Under the pieces are notes generated by a model. The model saw nothing but the letters and a program-made list of their open reading frames with translations, searched no databases and was not told where the DNA came from. Made by a program: the position numbers and the translations under genes. Positions 1 through 9,783 of a stretch of 23,303 nt of DNA are shown here, in pieces; position 1 is the stretch's first letter; each line of letters begins with the position of its first letter. Source of the DNA: a bacterium UBP3_UBA6266 (GTDB lineage Bacteria > Auribacterota > UBA6266). Location: assembly GCA_002440765.1 (NCBI GenBank), contig DJVC01000004.1:1-23303 (forward strand). The letters run 5' to 3'.

Positions 1-705
1 CCATACAAAATTTTCAGCTTTTCCGGTGCTGCGGACTGTGGCATCCGGATTTCCGGAAACAAGATATTTTAATTTCTCTTCTTTCGAACGGCCGCTGAGA
101 TTTTTAAAATCTTTCAGAAATTCTCTCTTATCACCCCTGAACAGGCTTTCTATATCTTCAAAAGTAATTTTCTTTTCCTTGGTTAAATCTTTTGAATACC
201 CCGGGCGCAGGGCTTCCAGAAGAGCCCATGTATCATTTTTTATTTCGTCCAAAACGGCTTTTTCTTTCCGTTCCGAAAACATCTTCAGGGATTTTTCGAA
301 GAGGAAGTAACGGAAGGAAGGGCAGGTTGCCTTAAATTCCATTGATTCTTCAAACACTATTCTGAACAAGACAACCAGCAGCAAATGTCCTTTTATATCA
401 TGGATGTCACTTTTAAAATCATCGCTTTTTAAAGGGCTTTTAAAGCCTGTATCCGTCCATTTGTAACGGTCCCCGCATCTGGAAGACCATTTCTCATATT
501 CAGAAAGTTCTATTCCATATAAGGATTTAAGGCTGATATCTTTAAACTCCGCCTTTGAGAAAATCCTGGTTATTATGGCATTGACGCACGCGCTGTAACT
601 ATCCGGGCTTGCGCCCAATTCAGCTAATGCCTCGTTTATAAGAGGCCTGAATTCTTTCGCCACATTTTCCTTAAATGTAATCTGAAGTTTTGATTTTTCC
701 GTCAT
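1..705 (-). CDS. Hypothetical cytoplasmic protein, C-terminus cut by window edge
   Basis: Read by hand from an ATG at 705-703, the frame stays open for 235 codons to base 1, so the stop lies outside the window. The product starts MTEKSKLQITFKEN and is rich in Lys, Glu, Asp and Phe. It has no signal peptide or clear membrane segment, although one hydrophobic stretch (HLLLVVLFRIVF, around residue 107) could be a buried helix. I do not recognise a family. It lies 47 bases after the stop of the 1661-residue secreted protein on the same strand, so it is probably the third gene of the TolC-like operon. The ribosome-binding site is weak (AGAG about 9 bases upstream). The part of the reading frame seen here has no stop or frameshift. 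Confidence 0.75.
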   Translation of the reverse strand, partial: MTEKSKLQITFKENVAKEFRPLINEALAELGASPDSYSACVNAIITRIFSKAEFKDISLKSLYGIELSEYEKWSSRCGDRYKWTDTGFKSPLKSDDFKSDIHDIKGHLLLVVLFRIVFEESMEFKATCPSFRYFLFEKSLKMFSERKEKAVLDEIKNDTWALLEALRPGYSKDLTKEKKITFEDIESLFRGDKREFLKDFKNLSGRSKEEKLKYLVSGNPDATVRSTGKAENFVW

Positions 706-752
706 ATTTTTTTCTCTTAAAGTTTTTCCTGACTTTCATGTATTTTAGGAAA

Positions 753-3700
753 TCACAATCTTTCATCCCGTTTCTTCAGCATCCTTAAATGTTCCCGGGA
801 TCCCAGAAACCATATTAACAATAAAAACGCTGATATCAAAGCCAGAGGGATTTTCCACCCGACCCGCTTTAAAGTATACATCGATTTGCTCTCTATGTGC
901 TCCTTCTTATATTTAAGTTCTTCATCTTCATCATAATAATTCACCGACTTTATCCAGTGATCGATATCAAGCGGCCTCCGTTCCATAAATGTCTGGGCTT
1001 TCCATCCGTTATCAAGATATACCGTGGAGTTATCAGGAAACACGGCTATGGTAAGCATGCCCGGCTTTTCCCCGGTCGGCTCTCTGCCCGATTCAAAATT
1101 CCTCTCAATCTTTATCGGCCTCAGATAAGGATACGGAACAAAAGGATCATAATATTCTACCTGCTCATCCCCGCTTTCAACCGGGAACATATTTACAAGC
1201 CTTATCTGGATATAGGGCCTCGCCCTGATAATCAGCTGGCCGTTCAGCGTGTGGACGTCATAGATAAAATCGTCTGAATTAAGAATACAATATTTTAAAC
1301 CAAGTATCGGCGGACCTTCAGGCAGGCCGAACGGTCTTATCTCTTTTTCATATGGCACGGCTATGCCTTTATGGCTGAAGACATCCCTGGGGTATTCAAA
1401 CATACCGGCAAAATATTTTACCTCCTTCAGGGAACCGTCATCTTCTATTATATGCAATCCGGGTAATACACCCGGAGGCACCACGTCCATATTTTCAAGA
1501 GAACTCTTGATTTTGGCAATACTTATATGTAAATTTTTCTCTTTTATTGTTCCTTTTTTTATAATGTTTTCAAGCTCATCAAATGTTTTCGGCCATTTTC
1601 CCTTTTCAACATCCGCGGACAGTAAAGCCCCGCCGGCAAATTCTTTTATAAGAGCCGCTCTCATTTCATCGACGTTTTTTGATTCGTTATACCATTCCTT
1701 GATTATGGTTTCTTTTCTCTTCCCTATAGTTTTTTCTTTTTCGCGGTTGTTTTCATCATCCCATTTTTCGATAAGTATCTCCTGCCCGAGCCAATTGCGA
1801 ACTCTCCGGATATTTTTCTTTATATCAAGCCCTTTATGTTTCCCGATAACATTGTATTTGATCACCGCAAGTTCCCTGCTTAAGATATCTTCGGGCATAA
1901 GATAACTTACGTTTATATGGGATATTGTGTCGGTGTGGACAGGGTTGCCCGATGCGTCTGTAACAATCCTGTAGTTTATTTCGACAGAACCCGGAAGAAG
2001 GGTATCTGAAGTTATCCCCAGACTACCCATGTTTTCCAGGTCTGCGCTATTGAAAACGCTATCTGCGCGCTCAGGGTCAAGAATCTCTCTTACAGCCAGC
2101 AACTGCCCGCTTAAATTAAATGAAAGAGACCTGGATGCGACAGGTTTACCGCTTATCCATTCAAACGGAATCTCGATTTTGCCGCCGGTTATCTTAAGTC
2201 TTTCCCTCCCCATGGCATCACCCGGCATGTAATACACTACAAAAGATACGGCTTCCTCGCCATAAACCCCCTGAAGGTTATTTATAACTTCCCTTTCTTC
2301 AATCACCATTGTATCGTTTATCTCTTCCGTTGCCTGACTGTTAACCAGCACCAGAATAATGTCCGCCGCTTTCTGTCTTTCTTCAGGAGCCATATATATA
2401 AGATTTTTTTCAATGGCTTCCCTTAACGTAGGTTTTTCACCTGTGGACCTGAAACGGTAAACCCACTGCCTGCCTTTCAGCATTTCCGAGAGGTCTTCAA
2501 CATTACCCATATTCACTTTTACAAGAGGGTCAATATATACATCCCTTAACAGTTCGCTTCCGTCTTCGTAACCCATAACCGCTATAACATCACCCGAGAC
2601 TCCCGCTTCCAATTCGCCTTCCATATTGTAATAGTTTATTATTGTCTCATATGCCGGCAAGCCATCCCGGAAAACTGTTTTTCCGTATATATCTTTAACA
2701 AATATCCTTTCCTCCATTACATAATTTTTCTCATCCGGAGTCCGGCCCTTATAAATACTTTCCGAAATATCCGTAACCCAGCTGCCCTCCATATCTATCA
2801 CATAGGTATGGCTTCCCATCATCTGACCGGAATCTTCATCGTATAAAATATCCGTTCTGGTCTCCGCGATAACATTCTTGGTAAGAGGGTCGATATGAAT
2901 ATTTCCCGCAAGTATGAACTTCAGATTTCCCGCTATATCATAAGTTTCTACCTGCAGCATATTCCCGCTTTTCTTATCCCTTACGCCTATCCACACAAGG
3001 CCGTACACATCACGGTAATCTCTTCCGCCGATATCTCTCCCTAAAACGGAAAAGTATTCTTTTGGAGACGCGTCCGCTTTGATTTTCGCTTTCTCTATTT
3101 CTTTTAAAAGTTTTTCGGCTCCTTTTAACCCATGGCTTATGGTGTGAAGATATCCTTTCTCGTCAAGCCAGAACATCTCGGTATTAAGACGGTCAAACTC
3201 CTTGATGAGAGACTGTCTGACCTGCGCGTCCGCTTCTTTGTCGATTTTCTCAATCAAATCTGCCTGGATATTTTTCAGGTTCTGTAGTTCTTCGTCACGG
3301 GCATCTTTCCCGAGCAATATCCACAACGGCTCGATCTTAAGGGGCTTTTCCCCTATCAACGGGCGCTTAATAGTCATGGCCATGCCGTCAATAAGGCCTT
3401 TCTCATATTTCACCGAATTGATTTTTGTCCGCTTGTCAACTTCCCAATCGGCCAGCAGTAACCTTGTCCCAACGACAATATCGGTGCCCCTGTCTCTTGA
3501 ATAGGTCCTTGAAAACAGGCGGCGGGATGTGTCAAGGGCAAGAACCTGTATATAGTAAAAATTGCCTTCTTCGCGCATGGCAAGCGTTCCGTCAAAAAAA
3601 GGAATTATTCCGGACTCAAGCAATCTTCTTCTTTCCTGCCCCTCCGCATTATTGAATCTTATATACATCTGCTCGTTTATCGGCACCTTCGCTACCATAG

Positions 3701-5738
3701 CGGGCAGGTCGTCGACGCTTTCATAGGCATCCACCACCCTGTTGTTTTCATCAAGTTCCACGGCGGTACAATACTTCATGATAATATGTCCTTCAGGCAG
3801 CCCCCGTACCGACTTGAATTCCACCGTATTATCTTTTAAATCTTCCCTGTTTGACTGCGGGACATCCCGTTCTGTCCTGAACTGCCTTACAATATTATAA
3901 TCCCCATCCACTTCGAAAGCGTAATTGGCGCCTTTTGAATAATCAATGTCCAGGTTATATTTAATGGCTTTCATCCACTGGCTGCCGGTCGATTCATCAA
4001 AATAAAGGTATTCTTCCTCAATTATTTTCCTGATGTCGGGAGAAATCTCATATGTTTTTTTCTTTACCAGCTTCCCATCCCGGGTGATTTCCACCGCATC
4101 ATACCCCGATTCCGATATATCTATCAAACCGTCAACCCACGCGCTGTAACTCGTCATCAGCACCGATTCAAGCCTTGATCTAGCGAGAAGATAATCCATA
4201 AGTGATTTTTCATAAAGTATTTTGTAATATATAAACGGTCTTTCGGGCACATCGTCTTCGCGGACCGCCTCCCTGTAGGCCGAAAGAGTAATTTCCGGAG
4301 GCAGGTCGGTCTCGATAAACTGCGGGAACATGTTCAGGGGCGCTTTTATCTTTCCAAAAGCAACCACCCACGGCGCAATCCTCTCGATGGAATCCCTTAT
4401 TTTAAACCCGTCCAATTCAAACGGGTTGTACCCGGCAAGAGGAAAAGCAACCCAGCAGGAGGAAATGTTCGCTTCCGCCGCCGGAGTAAACCAGTTATCA
4501 AAACCGAATCTCCTCATTCTCGGAAGAGTCGCATACGGAAGAGACGCTGTTTCTTCTGTCCGGGCAGCCATTATGGAAAGATTTTCAAGTATGCCCTTTG
4601 CCTTATCCGAATAATATACGGCTTTCTGATTATTATCCCTGTCCAATTCATAAACAGCCATCACCATATACGCAAGCGCTGTTTGTGAACTGAACTCGGG
4701 AGTTATTATTTCCTGCCTGCCTCCTCTCCCCAATTTATCGGTAAAATCAAAACCTGTAACTCCTTTTATTTCCGTTCCGTCGGGATGCAGATAATCAACA
4801 GTAACCAGCGCTTTATCAAAACTTTCAACGATTTTTCCGGCTGTATCCTGACCTTCGAATACAACTTTTCCTTCCGCGGCATTGAGCACTTCGGGCCCGA
4901 GGATAATAATAGCCAGCGCGTTAACATCAAGCCCGTACGTCGGGTCAACAACATTGTTGAAAGTGCCTATGGAAAAAAAGCCCTGTTTTCTGTTGTAAAC
5001 ACCGCTTTGCGCAAGCCACTGAAGAATTTTGCCGGCGGTTCTTTCATACTTATTATCGCCCGTAACCCTGAAGAGCATCTTAAAGAAAGCATAACAGTCC
5101 ATATTTTCTTCAGTGGACTTCACGCGGTATTCAGCATTCAGGGGATTGGGATCTTTTCTGACACCACCGTCGACACTCTGCAGGGATACGAGAAACTCCG
5201 CGATTTTGACGGCCGCATCAAGCCATTTCTGCTCCTTTGTCAGGTGGTATTCTTTCAAAAAACCGATCCCCCAAAAAGCATTGGGGCCGGCGGTAGTGTA
5301 AAAATCCGAACTCAAGCCGCTTACCAGGTCGACCGTATTGGGGATATTCCTTTTTTCTTCGAGGCTTCTCATCGTATCGGCCATATTCCCCGCTTCTTCG
5401 GTTTTCCCGCTCATAAGCAATACCTGGTGGGCAATGGCAGAGGCATATGTTGAAGATTGGCCTCTGTGTATATTGGGCACCCCCTCAGTTGATATTTCAG
5501 TAGGAATAAGTCCTGTCGCGGGATACCGGCATTCAAGAAGAAACGAGGTTATTTCCCCCGGCCTTAACATCTCATCTCTATGCGTCACATCAGCAAGCGG
5601 ATTAACGATAATATCATATTTGCTGACTGTGGTTTTCCTGCGGGCCTCGGTGGCAAAAACATATAAATCGCAAAAAGCCGCCGTAAACAGGACAAATAAA
5701 ACACCTAAAAAAAGATAATTTATTTTTTTATTTTTCAT
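753..5738 (-). CDS. Giant secreted alpha/alpha-toroid plus beta-repeat protein with C-terminal membrane anchor
   Basis: 1661 residues. Residues 1-29 form a signal peptide or N-terminal membrane segment. About 85-445 is helical with short motifs (FWGIGFLKEYHLT near 155, ENMDCYAFFKMLFR near 211, YGLDVNALAIIILG near 268) and ends LPY...ISSCWVAFPLAGYNPF; this looks like an (alpha/alpha)6 toroid of the six-hairpin glycosidase/lyase type. Residues 450-1620 are beta-rich and unassigned, with a recurrent aromatic/His-x-x-x-G-x-L turn near 934, 1037, 1207 and 1497, GLPEG at 647 and 1471, and a charged helical stretch at 815-890. A hydrophobic helix at about 1630-1646 followed by a basic tail would anchor the C-terminus in the inner membrane. 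It starts 12 bases after the TolC-like gene and shares its toroid domain with the 9817-11589 gene. The substrate is unknown and catalytic residues cannot be assigned by eye. The start ATG has only a poor Shine-Dalgarno, consistent with coupling to the gene before it. Confidence 0.85.
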   Translation of the reverse strand: MKNKKINYLFLGVLFVLFTAAFCDLYVFATEARRKTTVSKYDIIVNPLADVTHRDEMLRPGEITSFLLECRYPATGLIPTEISTEGVPNIHRGQSSTYASAIAHQVLLMSGKTEEAGNMADTMRSLEEKRNIPNTVDLVSGLSSDFYTTAGPNAFWGIGFLKEYHLTKEQKWLDAAVKIAEFLVSLQSVDGGVRKDPNPLNAEYRVKSTEENMDCYAFFKMLFRVTGDNKYERTAGKILQWLAQSGVYNRKQGFFSIGTFNNVVDPTYGLDVNALAIIILGPEVLNAAEGKVVFEGQDTAGKIVESFDKALVTVDYLHPDGTEIKGVTGFDFTDKLGRGGRQEIITPEFSSQTALAYMVMAVYELDRDNNQKAVYYSDKAKGILENLSIMAARTEETASLPYATLPRMRRFGFDNWFTPAAEANISSCWVAFPLAGYNPFELDGFKIRDSIERIAPWVVAFGKIKAPLNMFPQFIETDLPPEITLSAYREAVREDDVPERPFIYYKILYEKSLMDYLLARSRLESVLMTSYSAWVDGLIDISESGYDAVEITRDGKLVKKKTYEISPDIRKIIEEEYLYFDESTGSQWMKAIKYNLDIDYSKGANYAFEVDGDYNIVRQFRTERDVPQSNREDLKDNTVEFKSVRGLPEGHIIMKYCTAVELDENNRVVDAYESVDDLPAMVAKVPINEQMYIRFNNAEGQERRRLLESGIIPFFDGTLAMREEGNFYYIQVLALDTSRRLFSRTYSRDRGTDIVVGTRLLLADWEVDKRTKINSVKYEKGLIDGMAMTIKRPLIGEKPLKIEPLWILLGKDARDEELQNLKNIQADLIEKIDKEADAQVRQSLIKEFDRLNTEMFWLDEKGYLHTISHGLKGAEKLLKEIEKAKIKADASPKEYFSVLGRDIGGRDYRDVYGLVWIGVRDKKSGNMLQVETYDIAGNLKFILAGNIHIDPLTKNVIAETRTDILYDEDSGQMMGSHTYVIDMEGSWVTDISESIYKGRTPDEKNYVMEERIFVKDIYGKTVFRDGLPAYETIINYYNMEGELEAGVSGDVIAVMGYEDGSELLRDVYIDPLVKVNMGNVEDLSEMLKGRQWVYRFRSTGEKPTLREAIEKNLIYMAPEERQKAADIILVLVNSQATEEINDTMVIEEREVINNLQGVYGEEAVSFVVYYMPGDAMGRERLKITGGKIEIPFEWISGKPVASRSLSFNLSGQLLAVREILDPERADSVFNSADLENMGSLGITSDTLLPGSVEINYRIVTDASGNPVHTDTISHINVSYLMPEDILSRELAVIKYNVIGKHKGLDIKKNIRRVRNWLGQEILIEKWDDENNREKEKTIGKRKETIIKEWYNESKNVDEMRAALIKEFAGGALLSADVEKGKWPKTFDELENIIKKGTIKEKNLHISIAKIKSSLENMDVVPPGVLPGLHIIEDDGSLKEVKYFAGMFEYPRDVFSHKGIAVPYEKEIRPFGLPEGPPILGLKYCILNSDDFIYDVHTLNGQLIIRARPYIQIRLVNMFPVESGDEQVEYYDPFVPYPYLRPIKIERNFESGREPTGEKPGMLTIAVFPDNSTVYLDNGWKAQTFMERRPLDIDHWIKSVNYYDEDEELKYKKEHIESKSMYTLKRVGWKIPLALISAFLLLIWFLGSREHLRMLKKRDERL

Positions 5739-5750
5739 AAATTTTTAAAA

Positions 5751-8700
5751 TCACTCGGCAAATGCAACATCTTCATTTTTTTTTGATTCCACTGTTTGTA
5801 ATATATCGTCTAAGCCTTTATTGACATATTTCCTGAGGTATTGATCAATCCGGTTGGATGCCGCGACTATCCCATAGAAAGACTCTATTCTTTCTATCTT
5901 CATCTGAAGAAGTATGCCGAGCACTTTCAGCTCTTCCGTAAGGTCCATTTTCCCCGTTCTCCTTATGTCGTCAAACCTGTTCTCCATTTCGTGCTCAATC
6001 CCGGAAAGGTTTCTCACCGCATAATCAAAATCCCTCAAAGCTATCTCATAAGCATCAAGCAGCCTTTGAGCATCCTGTACTCTTTCGATGATATCATCCT
6101 GCGCCGTCAAAGCCGTGATTTTTTCTTCAATGGACTCAATCTTGCCGGACAACCCCGTTCCCGGATCATAAAGCGTCAGTGACGCGCTTGAATTCACAAA
6201 TTCTTTAAACTCCTGGACAGCTTCCTCGGTAAGCAGGGGTAAATCCAGTATGGCTTCTTCAAAGTCGCCTATATCGGAAAGCGAATTGGTGAGGTAAGAA
6301 TAATTTGTGCTTATCAACATCGACTTTATCATCCTGGCCACCGCTTTGGTTGCATACTTCGATGCTTCTTCCGCAAATTCGCCGTATTTCGATTCGGTCA
6401 TAATAAGAGGGCCGAGAAGGGCTTCCCTCACGGCATCAATTTCCCTGTCGAGTTTCAATCTTATCTTTTCGGGCTCTGTCGGTATAATGACATTTCTGTC
6501 TTTATCGAATATCTCAAGGTTCATCACCGAAAATCGCGGATCGAGAGAACCAACCACGATTTCAAGGTGTTTTTTATTGTTATCGGCGGTTTCCTTGGAA
6601 TCAAGAAGTTTCGCCTGAATCAGGCTTATGACCTGTTCCTGTTTTAAATACTCCATCCGGGTTTTTATCCCGGATTTCATCTGTTCCTCTATGCTGTCGA
6701 GAGTTTCTTTTTCCTTGTAATACCTTTCGTTGACCGCGGATAAGACCGCCATTGATTTAAGATAATCGGCATAGGCCCCTATCACACCCTGCGCAATGTC
6801 AAATTTCGCCCTTGCGATTTCGAGCTTGTCCATTTCGACTTTCATTTCCTGTTCTTTTTTCATCAGGCTGCTGATAAAATTGACTTCGGCGTCTATGGAC
6901 CCCACAAAAACAAACGATTCTATTTTAGTTTTCTTGCCGGCATCTTCTTTTATCTTTTCTTCCACGTAATTGGTTTTAAAACTCCCTGAGAAATAAAACG
7001 AATTTATATAATTCATTATATCTTCTTCAGAGCCGAGCCTATTTTTCAGGCTTTTCAACTCATCGCTCGTTTCCATGGCAAGGTCAAGCGCATTTTGCAG
7101 TCCGGAAATTATGAAAGTCCCTTTGTCACTCGAAATATTCCCATCCGGACCGGAAAGAAATTCATTTAAAGACTCATTGTAAATATAATCCTGAAGAGCC
7201 GTATCCATCTGAAGGTCAAGCGCGACAATCCTCATTTCGGATTCCGTCTGGTCTCTCTTTTGTTTTGTTCCGAGTTCCACAAGCTTCTCTGTTAGCCTGT
7301 GCTGGGCTTCAAGATTGAGCCTGTCGAGTTTCATCCTTCTCAGGGATAATTTATCCTCTCTGGATTTGATTCCGACAGTTGTTTTCATCTCATCAAGTTC
7401 CTTAAGAGCCTCCGCATATACAAGTTCCGCATCAAACCTGTTTTTTTCCTGCTTGGACCTTTCCATGTTCCTTATCTCATTGCCTCCGAAAGGGACAGAA
7501 CAGATAAGGGCTGTCATCAGGTTGGGGTTTTCAAAACCCTTAAGGTCCTCTCCCTTGACCTCAGTAAGGAACTGGCAGTTAAAACCCCGGAATGCGGTTT
7601 GCTTTATCTCTGCCGCTTTAAACGCGTTCACTGTATTCAGTGCCGCGCTTACACCGGCTTCGGAATCGTAGAAAGGAAGTATGTTTTTCCTGATCGTGTC
7701 CAGAAATCTTTCCGTCCCTTTCTCTCCGTCAAACATCAGCTCTCCCTCAAGCGATATCTTATCGTTTAGCGGTATGCCGGTTAATTTCTTCAGGATATAT
7801 TCACAGATGAACAGATTGCATTCTGTTCCCGCAAGGTCAATGTTGGCTTCGAGCTGTTCCAACACAAGGGGCTTGATGTTTATTTCCTCATATTTGGGAT
7901 ATTGGCCGCTTTTACCTTCTCTCATATCATCAATAACGGATTCCTTCAAATCCATGATTTTCCGGATAAATCCCATCTGTCTTTTATATTGCACGACTTT
8001 GACAAAGTTATTTATCAGCTCAATGTATTTCCTATTCCTGTAAACCTGTAATTTGTCTTTTGCCGCTTCAAGCTTGGCTTTTGCTTCCTCTATCATATAT
8101 TGCTGGCCTATATCAAAAAATTTGCTCTCGACCGATATGAAAGCCTTTGTGGTATTGGTCTTATCGCCGGTAGCATAAGACTCGTTTTCAACGGCTACTC
8201 CGCCTTTCAGAATGGGATTGTTAAAACATCTGGCCATTTTAAGGTTAAGCATTTGCAGTTCAACGTTCTTTTCCATTGCAAGCTCTTCCGCCGTCTTATT
8301 GCTTTCCCCGAGGTCAAGAATATTCTCAAATGTCAGGTTTTGGAATGAGGGGGAAGAAAGTGTTTCTTCCGGGTTCTCCCTGGAAATCATCATATAATTA
8401 TACGTGTAATCTCTCATCAACTGCCGCAAAAGCAGTCTCGCCGTCAAAAGCTGCTCATTTTTTTTAAGCAATTCTTCTATGGGAAGCTCCACTCTCTCCT
8501 TCATCAATGCCACAGTATCTTCGATCCCGGCAATAAACTCGGTAATTATCTCAAATGCGGTGGAGAATTCCCTGGTTTTGCCGTTTCTCTCGATGTTATC
8601 CCTTTCTATGGCATCATTTTCCACATGAACGTCCAATCCGGCTATATCAGCGTTAACCCTGCCGAACTTTTTAAAACTGTCGGAATAACCGAAATCGGTC

Positions 8701-9716
8701 ACGAAAAGATTCAATACCAGCGAAGACGTGGCTCTGTAAGTCGCGGGCGTGTCTTTTATTGTATCCTGTTCCATCGTTCCCGTAGATGTCGCGATAAGCT
8801 CGAGCAAAGGACGGTAATCCAATTTTGTTCCGGCCCTTGCGACTTCATATTTTTTTTTCAGGACATCGATACTGTATTCCGGTTGCCGCAAATGCTCCTC
8901 AAAAACCAGGTTCCTGGCTTCTTCAAGAGTTTCGGGGAACTCGGAAACTTTTATTACAAGAGTCTCATAGTCATCAAGGCCCAGAAGGATTTTAATATCC
9001 CTCTGCACATCCTTAAATCTTTTATATGCTGCAAGGGACTCTTTAAAAAAAGGGGTTTTATTGTATTCGGCTTTTAAAATATCCAGCCGTGTATATTTAG
9101 GGTCTTTTCTCATTTTTTCAAGCTGGCTTTCGGCTTCTTTATAACTTTCAACGCAAACGGTCAGTTCCTTCTGAGACAGTGAGAGGTTAAGATACGCTTC
9201 CATAAGTGCTATAAAACGGTCTTTAAACGTGGAGACTAATACCGTTAATTCTGTTTCCCTGTTTCTTTCCCCCACATTTATACGGTCAAGAAAATCCGAG
9301 TCAAATTTATATGTTATGTTCAAGCGCTGGCCCAAATAAGCGCCTTTCGCGTTGCTTATTTTATAAAAAAGGTCTACCGGAGCGCTTATTCCGGCCACGG
9401 CGGTAATGGTCGGGAAAAGCGAGGATACTGTTGTCTTTTCAATATCTAATTCCGCCTGCTTTATTATAAATTTCTGCGCGGCAATATCCCTGTCTGTTTC
9501 ATAAAGTCTTTTTATCGCATCCTGTATGGAAAGGTTGTTATAGTCTACCCCGTCTATGACACGGGGTCCGCTGTCGAGGGCGACTTTTTCAAGAAAAGCA
9601 ATTTCATCCTGTATCCCGCCGTCTTCAGAAAAAGATGCCGGCAAACAGAAAATGAAAAAGATATAAATAAAAAACGCCCTCTGGGTTGCCTGCCGGGCAA
9701 AATGCAATATGCTCAT
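5751..9716 (-). CDS. Single-chain triple TolC-like outer-membrane channel protein
   Basis: 1321 residues from the ATG at 9716. An upstream in-frame TTG at 9722 also exists, but AAGG lies 6 bases before the ATG, so I prefer the ATG. An N-terminal hydrophobic signal sequence ends near CLPASFSED. The rest is six successive TolC/OEP half-protomer repeats, beginning (TTG-based numbering) near residues 65, 264, 463, 668, 870 and 1085. Each has a long helix, a beta hairpin over a loop, a strand-to-helix turn (e.g. YKFDSDF near 138, SKFFDIGQQ near 533, SVPFGGN near 742, LTLYDPGTG near 1182) and a long return helix. Ordinary TolC has two such repeats per ~450-residue protomer and trimerises; this chain has three protomer equivalents, enough for 12 strands. 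The modules are strongly diverged from each other, so this is not a recent duplication or assembly artefact. It has no lipobox. It is the first gene of an operon with the 1661-residue protein. Confidence 0.87.
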   Translation of the reverse strand: MSILHFARQATQRAFFIYIFFIFCLPASFSEDGGIQDEIAFLEKVALDSGPRVIDGVDYNNLSIQDAIKRLYETDRDIAAQKFIIKQAELDIEKTTVSSLFPTITAVAGISAPVDLFYKISNAKGAYLGQRLNITYKFDSDFLDRINVGERNRETELTVLVSTFKDRFIALMEAYLNLSLSQKELTVCVESYKEAESQLEKMRKDPKYTRLDILKAEYNKTPFFKESLAAYKRFKDVQRDIKILLGLDDYETLVIKVSEFPETLEEARNLVFEEHLRQPEYSIDVLKKKYEVARAGTKLDYRPLLELIATSTGTMEQDTIKDTPATYRATSSLVLNLFVTDFGYSDSFKKFGRVNADIAGLDVHVENDAIERDNIERNGKTREFSTAFEIITEFIAGIEDTVALMKERVELPIEELLKKNEQLLTARLLLRQLMRDYTYNYMMISRENPEETLSSPSFQNLTFENILDLGESNKTAEELAMEKNVELQMLNLKMARCFNNPILKGGVAVENESYATGDKTNTTKAFISVESKFFDIGQQYMIEEAKAKLEAAKDKLQVYRNRKYIELINNFVKVVQYKRQMGFIRKIMDLKESVIDDMREGKSGQYPKYEEINIKPLVLEQLEANIDLAGTECNLFICEYILKKLTGIPLNDKISLEGELMFDGEKGTERFLDTIRKNILPFYDSEAGVSAALNTVNAFKAAEIKQTAFRGFNCQFLTEVKGEDLKGFENPNLMTALICSVPFGGNEIRNMERSKQEKNRFDAELVYAEALKELDEMKTTVGIKSREDKLSLRRMKLDRLNLEAQHRLTEKLVELGTKQKRDQTESEMRIVALDLQMDTALQDYIYNESLNEFLSGPDGNISSDKGTFIISGLQNALDLAMETSDELKSLKNRLGSEEDIMNYINSFYFSGSFKTNYVEEKIKEDAGKKTKIESFVFVGSIDAEVNFISSLMKKEQEMKVEMDKLEIARAKFDIAQGVIGAYADYLKSMAVLSAVNERYYKEKETLDSIEEQMKSGIKTRMEYLKQEQVISLIQAKLLDSKETADNNKKHLEIVVGSLDPRFSVMNLEIFDKDRNVIIPTEPEKIRLKLDREIDAVREALLGPLIMTESKYGEFAEEASKYATKAVARMIKSMLISTNYSYLTNSLSDIGDFEEAILDLPLLTEEAVQEFKEFVNSSASLTLYDPGTGLSGKIESIEEKITALTAQDDIIERVQDAQRLLDAYEIALRDFDYAVRNLSGIEHEMENRFDDIRRTGKMDLTEELKVLGILLQMKIERIESFYGIVAASNRIDQYLRKYVNKGLDDILQTVESKKNEDVAFAE

Positions 9717-9754
9717 TGTCAACCTTATGATATAAAATTAAAATTTGATTTAAA

Positions 9755-9783
9755 ATTATATCATCTCGGAAGGATTTTTCCAA
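9755..9783 (-). promoter_or_regulatory. Extended -10 sigma70-type promoter for the TolC-like operon
   Basis: On the minus strand TTGGAA (9783-9778) is followed by a 17-base spacer and a perfect TATAAT (9760-9755). TG one base before the -10 gives the extended TGnTATAAT form. The predicted start of transcription is near 9748, leaving a leader of about 30 bases before the ATG at 9716. It sits in the only gap between the toroid gene and the TolC-like gene. Confidence 0.6.

Noticed and set aside
26..310. Open frame on the plus strand at the left edge
   Set aside because: It is antisense to the longer unbroken minus-strand gene 1-705, which fits operon order; the plus frame has no family match.
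4785..5453. 222-codon plus-strand open frame
   Set aside because: It lies wholly inside the 1661-residue gene on the other strand and its product has no recognisable domain; a shadow frame.
5500..9716. Triple TolC as an assembly duplication artefact
   Set aside because: The three modules differ strongly in sequence and loop length, so repeated assembly of one copy cannot explain them.
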